Shown here: positions 7,687-15,803 of the stretch, one piece after another | Position numbering within the stretch: position 1 is the stretch's first letter | How the letters are laid out: every line of letters starts with the position of its first letter | Source: a virus | Length of the DNA: 21,970 bases | IMG/VR virus record: IMGVR_UViG_3300021952_000043 | Location: 1 to 21,970 of that record | Reading direction: 5' to 3' (one strand) | Translations under genes and position numbers: made by a program | Notes under the pieces: generated by a model | What the model was told of the DNA's origin: nothing | The model's database searches: none | What the model saw: the letters and a program-made list of their open reading frames with translations, nothing else

Positions 7687-8304
7687 TTAGTTTCCTACAG
7701 TCCTTTCTTTGGACGGGCTGATGGTTCTTACGGGGAGTCCGTAGGCCTGGAGGCCAGGAGCCTGGCGGTTGTAGGCGCCGGCCTGGCTGGCCTGGCCTAG
7801 AAGTCCGGTGGTGTTCTGGAACATCAGGCCTAGGGGGCTGATGGAAGGCTGGGCTGAAGCAATCGACGCGCGCGACAGGGCGCCCTGGGCGGCAGCCTGG
7901 GCGTCTCCGGTGGCGTTCAGCTGACCGATCAGATCGGATCGGTTTTGTTCGACCTGGGTCCGCGCCTGGTTGGCGTAGTCCTGGGCCTGACCGGCGACCG
8001 CGGCCTTGTTTACGTCCATCTGCCGGTTGACCTCGGCCTCGTTTGCAGATCGGACGCTGGAGTCCGTAAGCCCGGATCGGGCCAGGTTGTATTGCAGCTG
8101 CTCCTTGGTCTTCGTCATCTGATCGTTCAGCTGCGGCATCGTGGAGTCCAGGACGGCTTGCTTACGGCGATCGTAGAAATCGGAATTGAATTGCTTGAAC
8201 GTGTTGTCGATGGAGGCCATGCCCTGCTTAATGCGAGCCTGGCGCGCCTCCTCGTCCGCGCGGGCCATCGCGCCGTAGTCTGGCCCTGAGCTTGTGAAAC
8301 ACAT
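7687..8304 (-). CDS. Small helical internal-virion-type protein (205 aa)
   Basis: I chose the ATG at 8304 (MCFTSSGPDYGAMARAD), five bases after the upstream TGA. An in-frame upstream extension would run deep into that gene. The protein is nearly all helical and Gln/Ala/Asn-rich, with a probable coiled coil around residues 20-130 (ARSGLTDSSVRSANEAEVNR) and a Gly/Pro/Gln-rich C-terminus. It has no enzyme motif and no hydrophobic signal. Together with the next gene it forms a pair of small internal-core-type proteins, both starting Met-Cys. It may be the gp14 equivalent itself or an additional core protein. Only a weak Shine-Dalgarno-like sequence precedes it. Confidence 0.78.
   Translation of the reverse strand: MCFTSSGPDYGAMARADEEARQARIKQGMASIDNTFKQFNSDFYDRRKQAVLDSTMPQLNDQMTKTKEQLQYNLARSGLTDSSVRSANEAEVNRQMDVNKAAVAGQAQDYANQARTQVEQNRSDLIGQLNATGDAQAAAQGALSRASIASAQPSISPLGLMFQNTTGLLGQASQAGAYNRQAPGLQAYGLPVRTISPSKERTVGN
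7693..7696 (-). promoter_or_regulatory. Shine-Dalgarno site of the gp14-like gene
   Basis: The minus strand reads TAGGAAACTAACATG, so AGGA lies 7 bases before the ATG at 7685. It overlaps the end of the upstream gene. It stands out because most other starts in the window lack such a site. Confidence 0.6.
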
Positions 8305-8309
8305 GATCG

Positions 8310-8789
8310 TCAGTTTGTTTTCGTTGGTTGTTTGGTCCAGCTGTAAGTGAAGAATGTCTCGCCGTTCTTCCCGTAGCACGGATGTTCCGACTCTTTGTAG
8401 GCGCCGAGCGTTTCAAGCCATCGGTGAGCTTCCTCGTGAGTCGAGATCGACTTACATTCAGCGCGGACGAATTGACCCGACATGATGGAGGGAACCATCT
8501 GCTTAACTACGAATTTCGTGGTATCGAACGAGACCTCGCCCCAGCGATCAGTCGCGAACATGAAGACGGAAAAAACTCCGGGCCACATCTCGTGGGCGCC
8601 TACGACGCACACGGGCTCGCCATCGTCAGCCTGGACGACAACACCTATCGGTCCGACGCTAGCCAGGATCTCGGCCAGGTTCTCGGGATCCTCGCTCCAA
8701 CGGGTGGCGAAGATCTCCTCGCGGTCCTTGGCCCTCATGTTCACGGCCACATGCTTGACGCGATCAGCTGTGATATCGGCCAGGATCAT
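8310..8789 (-). CDS. T7 gp13-like / GNAT-fold acetyltransferase-like virion protein (159 aa)
   Basis: The order of elements fits a small GNAT-like fold: a first helix (ITADRVKHVAVNMRAKDREE), strands around GPIGVVVQADDGEPVCVVG, a strand SVFMFATDRW, a helix, then RAECKSISTHEEAHRWLETL and a final GxxG...FFTYSW. The ending, Arg/Lys-rich strand, helix, LGAYKE, then a paired strand, is typical of GNAT C-termini. Phages of the T7 type carry a similar short protein (gp13/DUF2833) between nozzle and internal core genes, needed for particle assembly. I infer the same role here; acetyltransferase activity is not shown. Its ATG overlaps the upstream stop (ATGA), implying translational coupling. Confidence 0.75.
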   Translation of the reverse strand: MILADITADRVKHVAVNMRAKDREEIFATRWSEDPENLAEILASVGPIGVVVQADDGEPVCVVGAHEMWPGVFSVFMFATDRWGEVSFDTTKFVVKQMVPSIMSGQFVRAECKSISTHEEAHRWLETLGAYKESEHPCYGKNGETFFTYSWTKQPTKTN

Positions 8790-9019
8790 TTGACGATACG
8801 GGAAGACGGCTGGTTGATCGCCGGCGGCATGGTCCCTGGCGATGCCTGGTTGACCCTGGGCGCAGCAGCCGGCTTGGCCGGAGCTGCCGGGGTGATGCCG
8901 GACGGGGCGCCAGGAGGCGTCGAAGCCGGGGCCTGGGCGATCGGCGCTGCAGCCGGGGACGCGGGCGGGTGGATTGCAGGGGGCCTATTGCCCCCGGATG
9001 GGGTGGCGATCACGCACAT
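8786..9019 (-). CDS. Pro/Ala-rich small protein (77 aa)
   Basis: The protein begins MCVIATPSGGNRPPAIHPPA and stays Pro/Ala/Ser-rich to the end, so it is probably disordered. It starts three bases after the nozzle gene's TAA and ends by a four-base ATGA overlap with the next gene. A weak GAGG lies 11 bases upstream of the ATG. A GC-clamped hairpin is present in its early codons. The overlap on one side and close spacing on the other support it as a real gene, though the composition is simple. It may be a small virion linker protein. No family is recognised. Confidence 0.65.
   Translation of the reverse strand: MCVIATPSGGNRPPAIHPPASPAAAPIAQAPASTPPGAPSGITPAAPAKPAAAPRVNQASPGTMPPAINQPSSRIVK
8979..8995 (-). 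other. Short GC hairpin in the early codons of the 77-aa gene
   Basis: The minus strand reads GGGGGC AATAG GCCCCC: a perfect 6-base-pair stem with a five-base loop, starting about eight codons into the gene. No U-run follows, so it is not a normal terminator. It could slow ribosomes or stabilise the message. Confidence 0.35.
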
Positions 9020-9022
9020 AAA

Positions 9023-12000
9023 TTAACCGGCCTCGTGTTTGGAGTGTAGGTCGTCGTAATGGACCAGGAGGTTGGCGATCCGGCAGTAGCCGTTGTGATC
9101 GCTGGTGAGCTTGACCCCTACATGGGTACCGATCCCGGCGGCCGGGATCTTCCCAAGGGCGAAAGACGGCTGGGTAAAGGTGGCGATCTGGTCCTTGGCC
9201 GTAGGGTTGGTATAGTCGAAGCCAAGGCTTACGACCCAGGAGCCTTCACAGGTGATGTCGATCCCGTTGACGGCCTTGAACGTCCCGGGCTTGTTGGCGT
9301 CCAGGTAGGGGAGCTCGACGTCCACATGGCTGTTGTCGTATTCCATGCCGGTCGTGCCGCCGTATCGGTAGATCTTATGGCCGGATCTGACATACACGCT
9401 TCCCTTGAATACGACCATCTCGTCCACGCTGAAGCCGGGGACGTATTCGCTCCAGGCCACGATATTGGACCCCTTGAAACACGACAGTACGAAAAGCCGG
9501 CTGCCGATCGTTACCCAATACCGGCCATCCGTAGGCTCGATGATCGCCCTGGACGTCTTGCGCTGATCTGGCGTCAGGCTTGAAAGCATGGCGATGATGA
9601 TCTCGTCAATCGGGGAGCCGATGTCGTTCGCGTAGGCCGCGTCGGTGTTCTCGCGCGACTGAAGCGACCTGATGCCGTTGTAGGACAGGTAGAAAAGGTC
9701 TACTGCGCCTACGGAAACCACGCTGTCGCCGGCGATGCAGCCGGTGTTATCCAGGACCTGGTGCTGGGAATTAAGGTTCGGATCGGGATCCAGGAACCAG
9801 AGCTGGGAATGTCGCTCCGTGAACACCGCGACGCTGTTCTGGTAGACGCCGGCGCCGGTCAGATCCTCGCGGCCGCCGAAATTGTTGGCCATGTCGATAA
9901 ACCCGGACCCGGTGTCGTAGGTATCCCACTTGGTCGGGTCGTTCAGGGCCGAGAAATACAGGACAGAACCGATCCCGATGTATTGCTTACCCTTGTAGGT
10001 GAAGCAGAACGACGGCTTTTTTCCGGCCATGCGCGTGGCGCCGAATTTGTAGGGCGTTCCAGGCCGGCTTGGATCGGTGATCATGACCCAACACTTGTTG
10101 CCGACCTCCGGGGTGCCCGTGAAATTGACGCGGACGACCTTGGGGATGCCGGCCACATAGTCAGTACCGCCCGTGTATCCCGATTTCCCGGTCAGGATCA
10201 CAGTCCCTTCGGCTCTTACATACATCGGAGTCCGGTTTCCGGCCGTACCCGTGATCGGGCACGAGATGATAACACGGGCGCCGTCTCGCGTGGCCGTATG
10301 GTTATGGCGCGACGACCCGGAATTGATGCTGGTGACGATATCCACGGCCAGCTGCTCGGCGCTGGAGTCGTAATATTGGGCAATATCCGGCTTGGTCGTG
10401 TTTGTATCAGGATCCAGATCGGACAACAATTCGACGCCGTTTGAGATGATCGAGCTTATGCAATTCCTGGCCCCGTTGGACAGGACGTTATCCGTCAAAG
10501 CCGCGATATACCTGGTCGCATCATACGGGCTAACTTGGATAGTGGCAGGATCTATGAATGTCTCCAGCTGGCTAAAATAAGTAGGCTGGTTTGAGAATTC
10601 AACCCACAGGCCGCGACCGGTGTAAGGCGCTCCGTACTTGGACGTCGTGAAAAGACTAAAACTAGCCGGATCATGGCCATGCCAACCGCCTCCGTAATTG
10701 ACGTAGGTAGCCGTAATGCGGCTGTTTACTGAGTTTGAATTCACGACCATCATGATCGCGTAACAAAGCTTTTGGTTAGGATCCCAGGCCGATCCGCTTT
10801 CCAGGCCGTAATAAGGCCAGGCAATCGGAGTCGGGCTTGTCCGGTCTATGCCGGTGATCTCAATTCCGTCAGCCGGATCCATTCTTTCAGGGGTAATAAA
10901 AATGCCGGTGATCGGGGGTAGGTTCCAAGGGTCGATGTACCGAAGGGTATTAGAATACGACGCCTGGCCGTTTGTACCGGATGCGACGACAAAGCTGGCC
11001 GTAGCCGACTTGGCGGCGATCGCGTCCTTGGGCTGCTGCGTGGTCTCGATCGTGTAGGCGCACGGAGAGTCGATAAACGCGTCCACCTTGAAGTCGACGC
11101 CGCCAGGTCCGGTGATCGTCAAGCTGGTGCCGGCTTCCGTCTCGACTGTCGAAACGGAGTATTTCCTGATCTGATCGTCGTTGGAGGTGTCCAATTCGTA
11201 ATTGGACTGGGCCAGGGCGAAGCCATCCTTCATCAATCCGGAGATACTCTCGATGAAATTGTACAGGCTTCCAAATGACTCTCGATAGACGCCGTTAGTG
11301 AACGCGCCTACCAGGACTCCGTCATAAAACGGAAGGACGTCTCCGTTGGCGAATTTAGCCAGGACGAACGACTTGCCGCCATAGACAGTCGAGAAGACAA
11401 TCCCGGTCAGCGCGACGCTATCCGGGTGATCCACCTCGACGACTTTGATGTCCGTGTATGTCGTGGTTATTCTTTTCTTGACGCTTTTTCTGTCCCAATT
11501 GACAGGGTAGGAAATAACCCTGACGCCAACAATATTAGCACCAGAGTCAGTGACGAAGAACGATATTTCGGAGACGCCGCTATTTGTCGGATTGCTGGAG
11601 AAGAATGTTATCGGATATGTGTTACCCGTCTTCGTTCCGCCTGTTGCCACGCCAAGCATGTACTTGGGCACTCCCAACTGAGGAGCTTTCAGGATGCTGT
11701 ATGTGTTGTTTTTCTGGTTGCTAACAGGGCCGACCGGAACCGAGGCTGCAACATTTCCACCCCAATTGTACGAAAAAGTCGTATTGTATGTCTTGTCGAA
11801 ATTAACAAGCATTATGTCTCCGTAATCCAGTACGGATGTATTTACAGGAACAGATCTGCCTTCATTGATTGTACCATTATCTGAAACGATCACGACCTGA
11901 TACTGCGCGTATCCAAGAGTTACATTGAAGTAGTTGGTCAAATACGGGAAAGACAGCGACGGCTGGCTGAAACTTACATCTATCGATGTGCACCCCTCTG

Positions 12001-12430
12001 GTACTAGTATTTGGCCGTCAGTAAGGCTGAGCTGTGGAAGGGTTATTTCATGAATGTCATCCATCTGAGCCCCTGAAAACCTGTAATAAAGTTTATCGTG
12101 TGATATCGTGCCTCCAACCCAATCCCCGGTGAATACATAGGCAAACTTGATCCACTTGCCGGCGTTGTACCAATCGACTGTTTGATAGCTGGTCGTAAAG
12201 ACAGTCACCCCGTCTTCCGTCGTTTCCATGCCGTACGTCCCCTCAAAAGGATGGGTATGTTCGGTGTCCACGCCGGTATCCACGGCAAAAAACGCCTTCC
12301 GCTTTTCCAGCTCGCCGCCGCGCGTGACGTGGACGTTCTGGGCCTTGATCATGGTCCCCGGGGACGAGACCAGATCTGAGCGGCGCTTGTCCAGGCCGCC
12401 CTTGAAGTTTTCGACAACGATGTATGGCAT
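9023..12430 (-). CDS. Tail nozzle protein, T7 gp12 (tail tubular protein B)-like (1135 aa)
   Basis: The N-terminus IVVENFKGGLDKRRSDL, followed by a run listing introduced features (KAQNVHVTRGGELEKRKAF), is the characteristic opening of podoviral nozzle proteins. Later segments such as VYQNSVAVFTERHSQLWFLD, DSVVSVGAVDLFYLSYNGIR and RYWVTIGSRLFVL look like the blades of the nozzle's beta-propeller. The protein closes the short tail and gates DNA exit. At 1135 residues it is longer than T7 gp12 (794). The excess appears to lie in residues roughly 100-330 and 380-800. Codons for residues about 104-323 are only 46% GC, so part of the protein may be an acquired insertion. The start ATG shares one base with the adaptor's TGA. 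Confidence 0.85.
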   Translation of the reverse strand: MPYIVVENFKGGLDKRRSDLVSSPGTMIKAQNVHVTRGGELEKRKAFFAVDTGVDTEHTHPFEGTYGMETTEDGVTVFTTSYQTVDWYNAGKWIKFAYVFTGDWVGGTISHDKLYYRFSGAQMDDIHEITLPQLSLTDGQILVPEGCTSIDVSFSQPSLSFPYLTNYFNVTLGYAQYQVVIVSDNGTINEGRSVPVNTSVLDYGDIMLVNFDKTYNTTFSYNWGGNVAASVPVGPVSNQKNNTYSILKAPQLGVPKYMLGVATGGTKTGNTYPITFFSSNPTNSGVSEISFFVTDSGANIVGVRVISYPVNWDRKSVKKRITTTYTDIKVVEVDHPDSVALTGIVFSTVYGGKSFVLAKFANGDVLPFYDGVLVGAFTNGVYRESFGSLYNFIESISGLMKDGFALAQSNYELDTSNDDQIRKYSVSTVETEAGTSLTITGPGGVDFKVDAFIDSPCAYTIETTQQPKDAIAAKSATASFVVASGTNGQASYSNTLRYIDPWNLPPITGIFITPERMDPADGIEITGIDRTSPTPIAWPYYGLESGSAWDPNQKLCYAIMMVVNSNSVNSRITATYVNYGGGWHGHDPASFSLFTTSKYGAPYTGRGLWVEFSNQPTYFSQLETFIDPATIQVSPYDATRYIAALTDNVLSNGARNCISSIISNGVELLSDLDPDTNTTKPDIAQYYDSSAEQLAVDIVTSINSGSSRHNHTATRDGARVIISCPITGTAGNRTPMYVRAEGTVILTGKSGYTGGTDYVAGIPKVVRVNFTGTPEVGNKCWVMITDPSRPGTPYKFGATRMAGKKPSFCFTYKGKQYIGIGSVLYFSALNDPTKWDTYDTGSGFIDMANNFGGREDLTGAGVYQNSVAVFTERHSQLWFLDPDPNLNSQHQVLDNTGCIAGDSVVSVGAVDLFYLSYNGIRSLQSRENTDAAYANDIGSPIDEIIIAMLSSLTPDQRKTSRAIIEPTDGRYWVTIGSRLFVLSCFKGSNIVAWSEYVPGFSVDEMVVFKGSVYVRSGHKIYRYGGTTGMEYDNSHVDVELPYLDANKPGTFKAVNGIDITCEGSWVVSLGFDYTNPTAKDQIATFTQPSFALGKIPAAGIGTHVGVKLTSDHNGYCRIANLLVHYDDLHSKHEAG

Positions 12431-13131
12431 CAGTAGGGCCGGTCGTCCCGGACGAAGCGACCGCCGACGATCCGAAGGCGCTCGGCACGATCCACGCCGC
12501 CGCCGTAGATGAAGCGATCAGTCTTGAGGCCCATGCCCTTGAGCCGGTTGAAATGGGCCTGGGCCTGGCTGAGCTTGGCCGTGGCGTCGGCCGCCTTGGT
12601 CCTGGCCAGGTATTCCGCGGCCGCGTACAGGACGATCAGCGTGTCGTCCAGGGTGGCCGTGTCTGCCGAATTGATCAGGGGCGCCAGCTTCTTGATGGCC
12701 TTGAACCGGACAGTCTGGTTGTTGGTGGTCGGAACCGGCCACACCTCAAACTGGTTGCCCTCGTAATGACGCCAGCGGACCACCGGTTCGACCTTGGCGC
12801 CCAGGTCGGAGTCGTGGTTGTTGTACTGGGCCGGGCCTACGCCGTAGTCGATCGGATGCCAGATATTGCCGTATTTGACGTAGGCCTCGACGATCCGGTC
12901 GAAATCGATGTCCGGGTCGAAGGTGTAATACCGCTGGCCGGAGATCAGGGGCTCATCGCGTTCGATCAGGCCAAAGGTCCAATCGAAGTCGTTCCACAGG
13001 CGCTGCTGGGTCCGGCGCAACAGGTTATCGAGCTGGTCGATCGTGTTGACGCCCATGGCCACGTTTGGGGAAGCCCCAATCTCGGCCTTCAGCTGGTCGC
13101 GCAGGGCCAGCAAGCTGGTTCCCCTGGCCAT
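12430..13131 (-). CDS. Head-to-tail adaptor, T7 gp11 (tail tubular protein A)-like (233 aa)
   Basis: The N-terminal helical region (LLALRDQLKAEIG, IDQLDNLLRRTQQRLWNDFDW) and the following short beta segments (GQRYYTFDPDIDFDRIVEAY, NQFEVWPVP, VRFKAIKKLAPL), with a closing helix that runs through a lysine/alanine-rich stretch to GMGLKTDRF, match the pattern of podoviral gp11/gp4-like adaptors. These form the ring between portal and nozzle. The length is slightly above T7 gp11 (196). It is directly followed by the nozzle gene with a TGATG overlap, the usual adaptor-nozzle order. It starts three bases after the upstream TAA. Confidence 0.85.
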   Translation of the reverse strand: MARGTSLLALRDQLKAEIGASPNVAMGVNTIDQLDNLLRRTQQRLWNDFDWTFGLIERDEPLISGQRYYTFDPDIDFDRIVEAYVKYGNIWHPIDYGVGPAQYNNHDSDLGAKVEPVVRWRHYEGNQFEVWPVPTTNNQTVRFKAIKKLAPLINSADTATLDDTLIVLYAAAEYLARTKAADATAKLSQAQAHFNRLKGMGLKTDRFIYGGGVDRAERLRIVGGRFVRDDRPY

Positions 13132-13134
13132 GGC

Positions 13135-13452
13135 TTATTCGGCAGCCGCGGCCTTCTTGGCGGGCTTGGTCTCGGTTTTCTGGATCTCAAGGCCGACCTC
13201 CTCAAAGGTCGTCGGGAGCTTGGGGAACGTCCCGGCGTAGACCTTGGAGAAGGCCTGGGCGCCGTATTCGTCCTTCAGGCGGGCGATCTCGGCCGCCTGG
13301 GTCTGCTTGGTCACGACCATGGCCTGGCCGTTGACGACGGCGTCGGCGCCATGGATCTCCCGCAGCAGCGGGACTTCGGCCGCGGTAACGGCCCGGACGA
13401 CTGTGTGTTGGACATTCCCGTTCAACAGGATCTCAGCGATGGCTTTTTGCAT
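13135..13452 (-). CDS. Conserved-looking small protein of unknown function after the capsid terminator (105 aa)
   Basis: I place the start at the ATG at 13452 (MQKAIAEILLNGNVQHTVV). A longer reading would run back through the terminator hairpin and into the capsid gene's tail. The protein looks like a small alpha/beta fold (HTVVRAVTAAEVPLLREIHG, ARLKDEYGAQAFSKVYAGTF) with a flexible Lys/Ala C-terminus (KPAKKAAAAE). Position between capsid and adaptor suggests a head-completion or decoration protein. That is inferred only from the neighbours. No Shine-Dalgarno sequence is seen. Confidence 0.7.
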   Translation of the reverse strand: MQKAIAEILLNGNVQHTVVRAVTAAEVPLLREIHGADAVVNGQAMVVTKQTQAAEIARLKDEYGAQAFSKVYAGTFPKLPTTFEEVGLEIQKTETKPAKKAAAAE

Positions 13453-13487
13453 ACGGGTATGATCGTGCCCGGGCGGCCTATCTGAGC

Positions 13488-13518
13488 AAAAAGAAAGGGG
13501 GCCACTAGGGCCCCCTTT
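13488..13518 (-). terminator. Rho-independent terminator after the major capsid gene
   Basis: The minus strand reads AAAGGGGGCC CTAGT GGCCCCCTTT, a perfect 10-base-pair stem with a five-base loop, followed by CTTTTTG. It begins 23 bases after the capsid stop codon. A terminator at this place corresponds to the Tphi terminator after gene 10 of T7 and would raise capsid mRNA relative to the tail genes, if it is leaky. Confidence 0.88.
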
Positions 13519-13540
13519 GTGTAGGACATCCGGATCCGGG

Positions 13541-14665
13541 TTAGTCGACGATCGCCTGGTAGACGCCACAGCCCGAGAGCTGCTTGGCCACCATGCCGCC
13601 CGTCCAGGTCATCGCCTTGTAGATAACATACTTATCTTCGGGGCGAGCCGGGTTGTGGGTCTTCTTGTCTTCGCCGTCCATGACATACAGCTGGATCGCA
13701 TCGGTATCGATGAGATAGCAGAAGTTGGTCCGGGTGTTGTTGCCTTCCTCGCCGTCGACGTCGCCGTTCTGGGTCGGAGCGTAGCCGGGGAGGTCGTCCA
13801 GGGTGGGGTCGTAGACGAATTCACCGACGCCCAGGAGCTCGGTGGCGCCCATGCCGATCGTGTTCGTGCCCTTGGAGAAGCCGGTCATGGAGTAGAAGCC
13901 CTTGTTATGGATCTCCTTCTCCAGCAGCTCCAGGAAGCCAGAACCGCACAGGATGGTCGTCGGCTTGCCGCCGTAACGCTTCAGCTGTCGGATCTCCTTG
14001 CGGAGGCCATCGATGATGTTGGTCTGGCCGGCGACGTAGGCGAACTGGCCGGAGCGGTTACGCCACAGCGGGTTGGACGCGCGCGACAGGCCGCCGGTCG
14101 TGCCGACGGCGTTCAGATCGACAGTACCGCCGGTGATCTCAAGGCCGGGCTTGATGAAGCTGGACAGGCCGGGGACCTTCTTGGCGTCGGTCGTGCCGTC
14201 CTTCCAGAGCATCGTGTTGAAACCGCGGGCCCAGCCTTCGGTCATGTCGTCGAGCTTGGCCTTGAGGATGTTGGTCAGGACAGTAGCGTCACGGCCGCTG
14301 TGCTTGCTGGTATTCTCGCCGGTCACGGAGTCGGTGACGGAGATGCCGTCGATCTTGAGCTCGGTGAGGGTGACGGAAATACCGGCGTGGATTTCCTTCC
14401 AGGGGTAGAACACCCGGCGGGTGTTCTGCGGGTTGGAGTAGGAAACCTGGTCGTCGCCTTCGTAGCCGGAGATCGCGGGGAGCTCGGACTGGAAAGAGAC
14501 CGGGAGGGAGATGTCGCCCTTGCCGCCCGGGAAGGTCTGCTGGCGCTTGGTGAAGACGCCGATCAGGGGCTTTTCCTGGATGGTCTGCTTGAAGGCGTCG
14601 GACTTCACGTGGAAGTCGAGCGCCGAGGCGACGATGTGGTCGAGGGTGGAGAACGTGGAGGGCAT
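13541..14665 (-). CDS. Major capsid protein (374 aa)
   Basis: Position directly after a scaffold gene, size (T7 gp10A is 344 residues) and a following strong terminator all indicate the major capsid protein. The N-terminal region (LDHIVASALDFHVKSDAF, FTKRQQTFPGGKGDISLP) and a later section (LRKEIRQLKRYGGKPTTILC, GSGFLELLEKEI) show the mixed alpha/beta pattern of an HK97-fold capsid protein: an N-arm, an extended strand pair, then helix-rich A and P domains. I recognise it as capsid from context and general pattern more than from one diagnostic motif. It contains a 9-base-pair hairpin at 14407-14427. No Shine-Dalgarno sequence precedes the ATG. Confidence 0.85.
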   Translation of the reverse strand: MPSTFSTLDHIVASALDFHVKSDAFKQTIQEKPLIGVFTKRQQTFPGGKGDISLPVSFQSELPAISGYEGDDQVSYSNPQNTRRVFYPWKEIHAGISVTLTELKIDGISVTDSVTGENTSKHSGRDATVLTNILKAKLDDMTEGWARGFNTMLWKDGTTDAKKVPGLSSFIKPGLEITGGTVDLNAVGTTGGLSRASNPLWRNRSGQFAYVAGQTNIIDGLRKEIRQLKRYGGKPTTILCGSGFLELLEKEIHNKGFYSMTGFSKGTNTIGMGATELLGVGEFVYDPTLDDLPGYAPTQNGDVDGEEGNNTRTNFCYLIDTDAIQLYVMDGEDKKTHNPARPEDKYVIYKAMTWTGGMVAKQLSGCGVYQAIVD

Positions 14666-14689
14666 GGTAGTATCTGGTTCGTTTTGGGT

Positions 14690-15769
14690 TTAGGAGCCTT
14701 GAAGGCCCATCCGGACCAGGTCCGCGAGGGACTTGGGAGCCGGGGATGCGGAAGCGGACGACAAAGAGCTGGCTGGGGTCCTGAGCGGCATCGTCCTCCC
14801 TGCCAACGGCCGTAGGCGCGCGTTCACGTCGGCCAGGGCGCGTTGTGCGATCTGGATTGCATCCGACGGATTGCGAGCTGGCTGTTGAGCTAGGAGAGCC
14901 TTCACCCGGTCCTGCACCATCTCGTATTTCTGGGACCAATCGGGATCCTTCGCCCGCTCTGCCTGTTCCCAACGCATCACAGCGGCGACCATCTGCTGGG
15001 AGTTGTCGGCCGCCTGTTGGCGGGCGATCATCTCCTGCTCAGCCTGGATGCGCTGCTGTTCTTCCATCTGACGGGCGTATGAAAACTCACGCTCGGCCTC
15101 AAGCTGCGCGAGGCGCTTCGCGGTCTCGGGATCGGTCAAGCCCTCATCGACCTTGGCCTTGAGCTCCGGGGGAAGTACGTCCCCCGTGAACCGGGCCAGG
15201 TTCTGGACATAACCCTGGAGCTGCTGGTAGGCGGCCGCCGGATTAGTCTTCATGAGAGCCATGACAGTCATGCCTTCGGCCATTTCCTGAGGGGTCAGGC
15301 CGTTGGTCTTCATGAATGTCGTGATCTTCCCGTACTGCTCAGCCGCCGGCTTCAAGCTTTCGCGTTCAGCGATCATCGCTTTCCATCGGGGATGGTTGTG
15401 GAACGGCAAGTCGGACTGCACTTCGGAGCCGTCCTTCTGCGCCTGGCTGTCCTTGCCAGGTGCATCGTTAGGCTGTCCCGGTGCGGGAGTCGACTGTACC
15501 TTCGCGGTGGACGGGTCCGCGGGATCCTTGGACTCAAACGCCGTTTTCACGACATCGAGCAGGCTTTCCTTCTTAGCGTCCTTGTCGGCCGCCGGTGACG
15601 AACTGGCAGCACTATCGTTTAGCGTCGGTGCGGTCTCCTGCCCCGTCCCGGTATCGGGGGTCGAAGACTGCGTGACCTCGGCCGGAGCCGAGATCGGTTC
15701 GGTTGTGGCCGGAGCGGACGAGGCTTCGGCGGGAGTAGTTAGCGTCGGGTTGTCCACAGCTCCGATCAT
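14690..15769 (-). CDS. Capsid assembly scaffolding protein (359 aa)
   Basis: The first 100 residues or so are Ser/Thr/Ala/Pro-rich and look disordered. A helical region follows (FHNHPRWKAMIAERESLK, LTPQEMAEGMTVMALMKTN), then a highly charged coiled coil at about 215-265 (LEAEREFSYARQMEEQQR), and a short basic/Ser-rich C-terminal tail (KSLADLVRMGLQGS) of the kind that contacts the capsid protein in other phages. Position between portal and capsid and this acidic, helical make-up are typical of scaffolds. The start ATG at 15769 sits in the loop of a perfect 12-base-pair hairpin, so translation may be controlled. FHNHP here is not a JAB motif. Confidence 0.82.
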   Translation of the reverse strand: MIGAVDNPTLTTPAEASSAPATTEPISAPAEVTQSSTPDTGTGQETAPTLNDSAASSSPAADKDAKKESLLDVVKTAFESKDPADPSTAKVQSTPAPGQPNDAPGKDSQAQKDGSEVQSDLPFHNHPRWKAMIAERESLKPAAEQYGKITTFMKTNGLTPQEMAEGMTVMALMKTNPAAAYQQLQGYVQNLARFTGDVLPPELKAKVDEGLTDPETAKRLAQLEAEREFSYARQMEEQQRIQAEQEMIARQQAADNSQQMVAAVMRWEQAERAKDPDWSQKYEMVQDRVKALLAQQPARNPSDAIQIAQRALADVNARLRPLAGRTMPLRTPASSLSSASASPAPKSLADLVRMGLQGS

Positions 15770-15784
15770 TCGTCGGAGCTGTGG
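15754..15784 (-). promoter_or_regulatory. 12-base-pair hairpin with the scaffold start codon in its loop
   Basis: The minus-strand RNA reads CCACAGCUCCGA, loop CGAAUGA, UCGGAGCUGUGG. All 12 pairs are perfect and the seven-base loop holds the AUG of the scaffold gene. No U-run follows, so it is not an intrinsic terminator. Such an arrangement could either hide the start or present it, and could be opened by ribosomes translating the portal gene upstream. Confidence 0.65.
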
Positions 15785-15803
15785 CTTTGCAATCCGGCCA
15801 CTT

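Noticed and set aside
13530-13539. CCGGATCCGG palindrome after the capsid stop as an operator
   Set aside because: It is a single short GC palindrome containing the common GGATCC word, with no second copy or promoter nearby.
15385-15412. HNHP in the scaffold protein as a second JAB site
   Set aside because: It lacks the downstream S..D, the upstream Glu-strand and any RadC-like flanks. The segment is followed by a helix.
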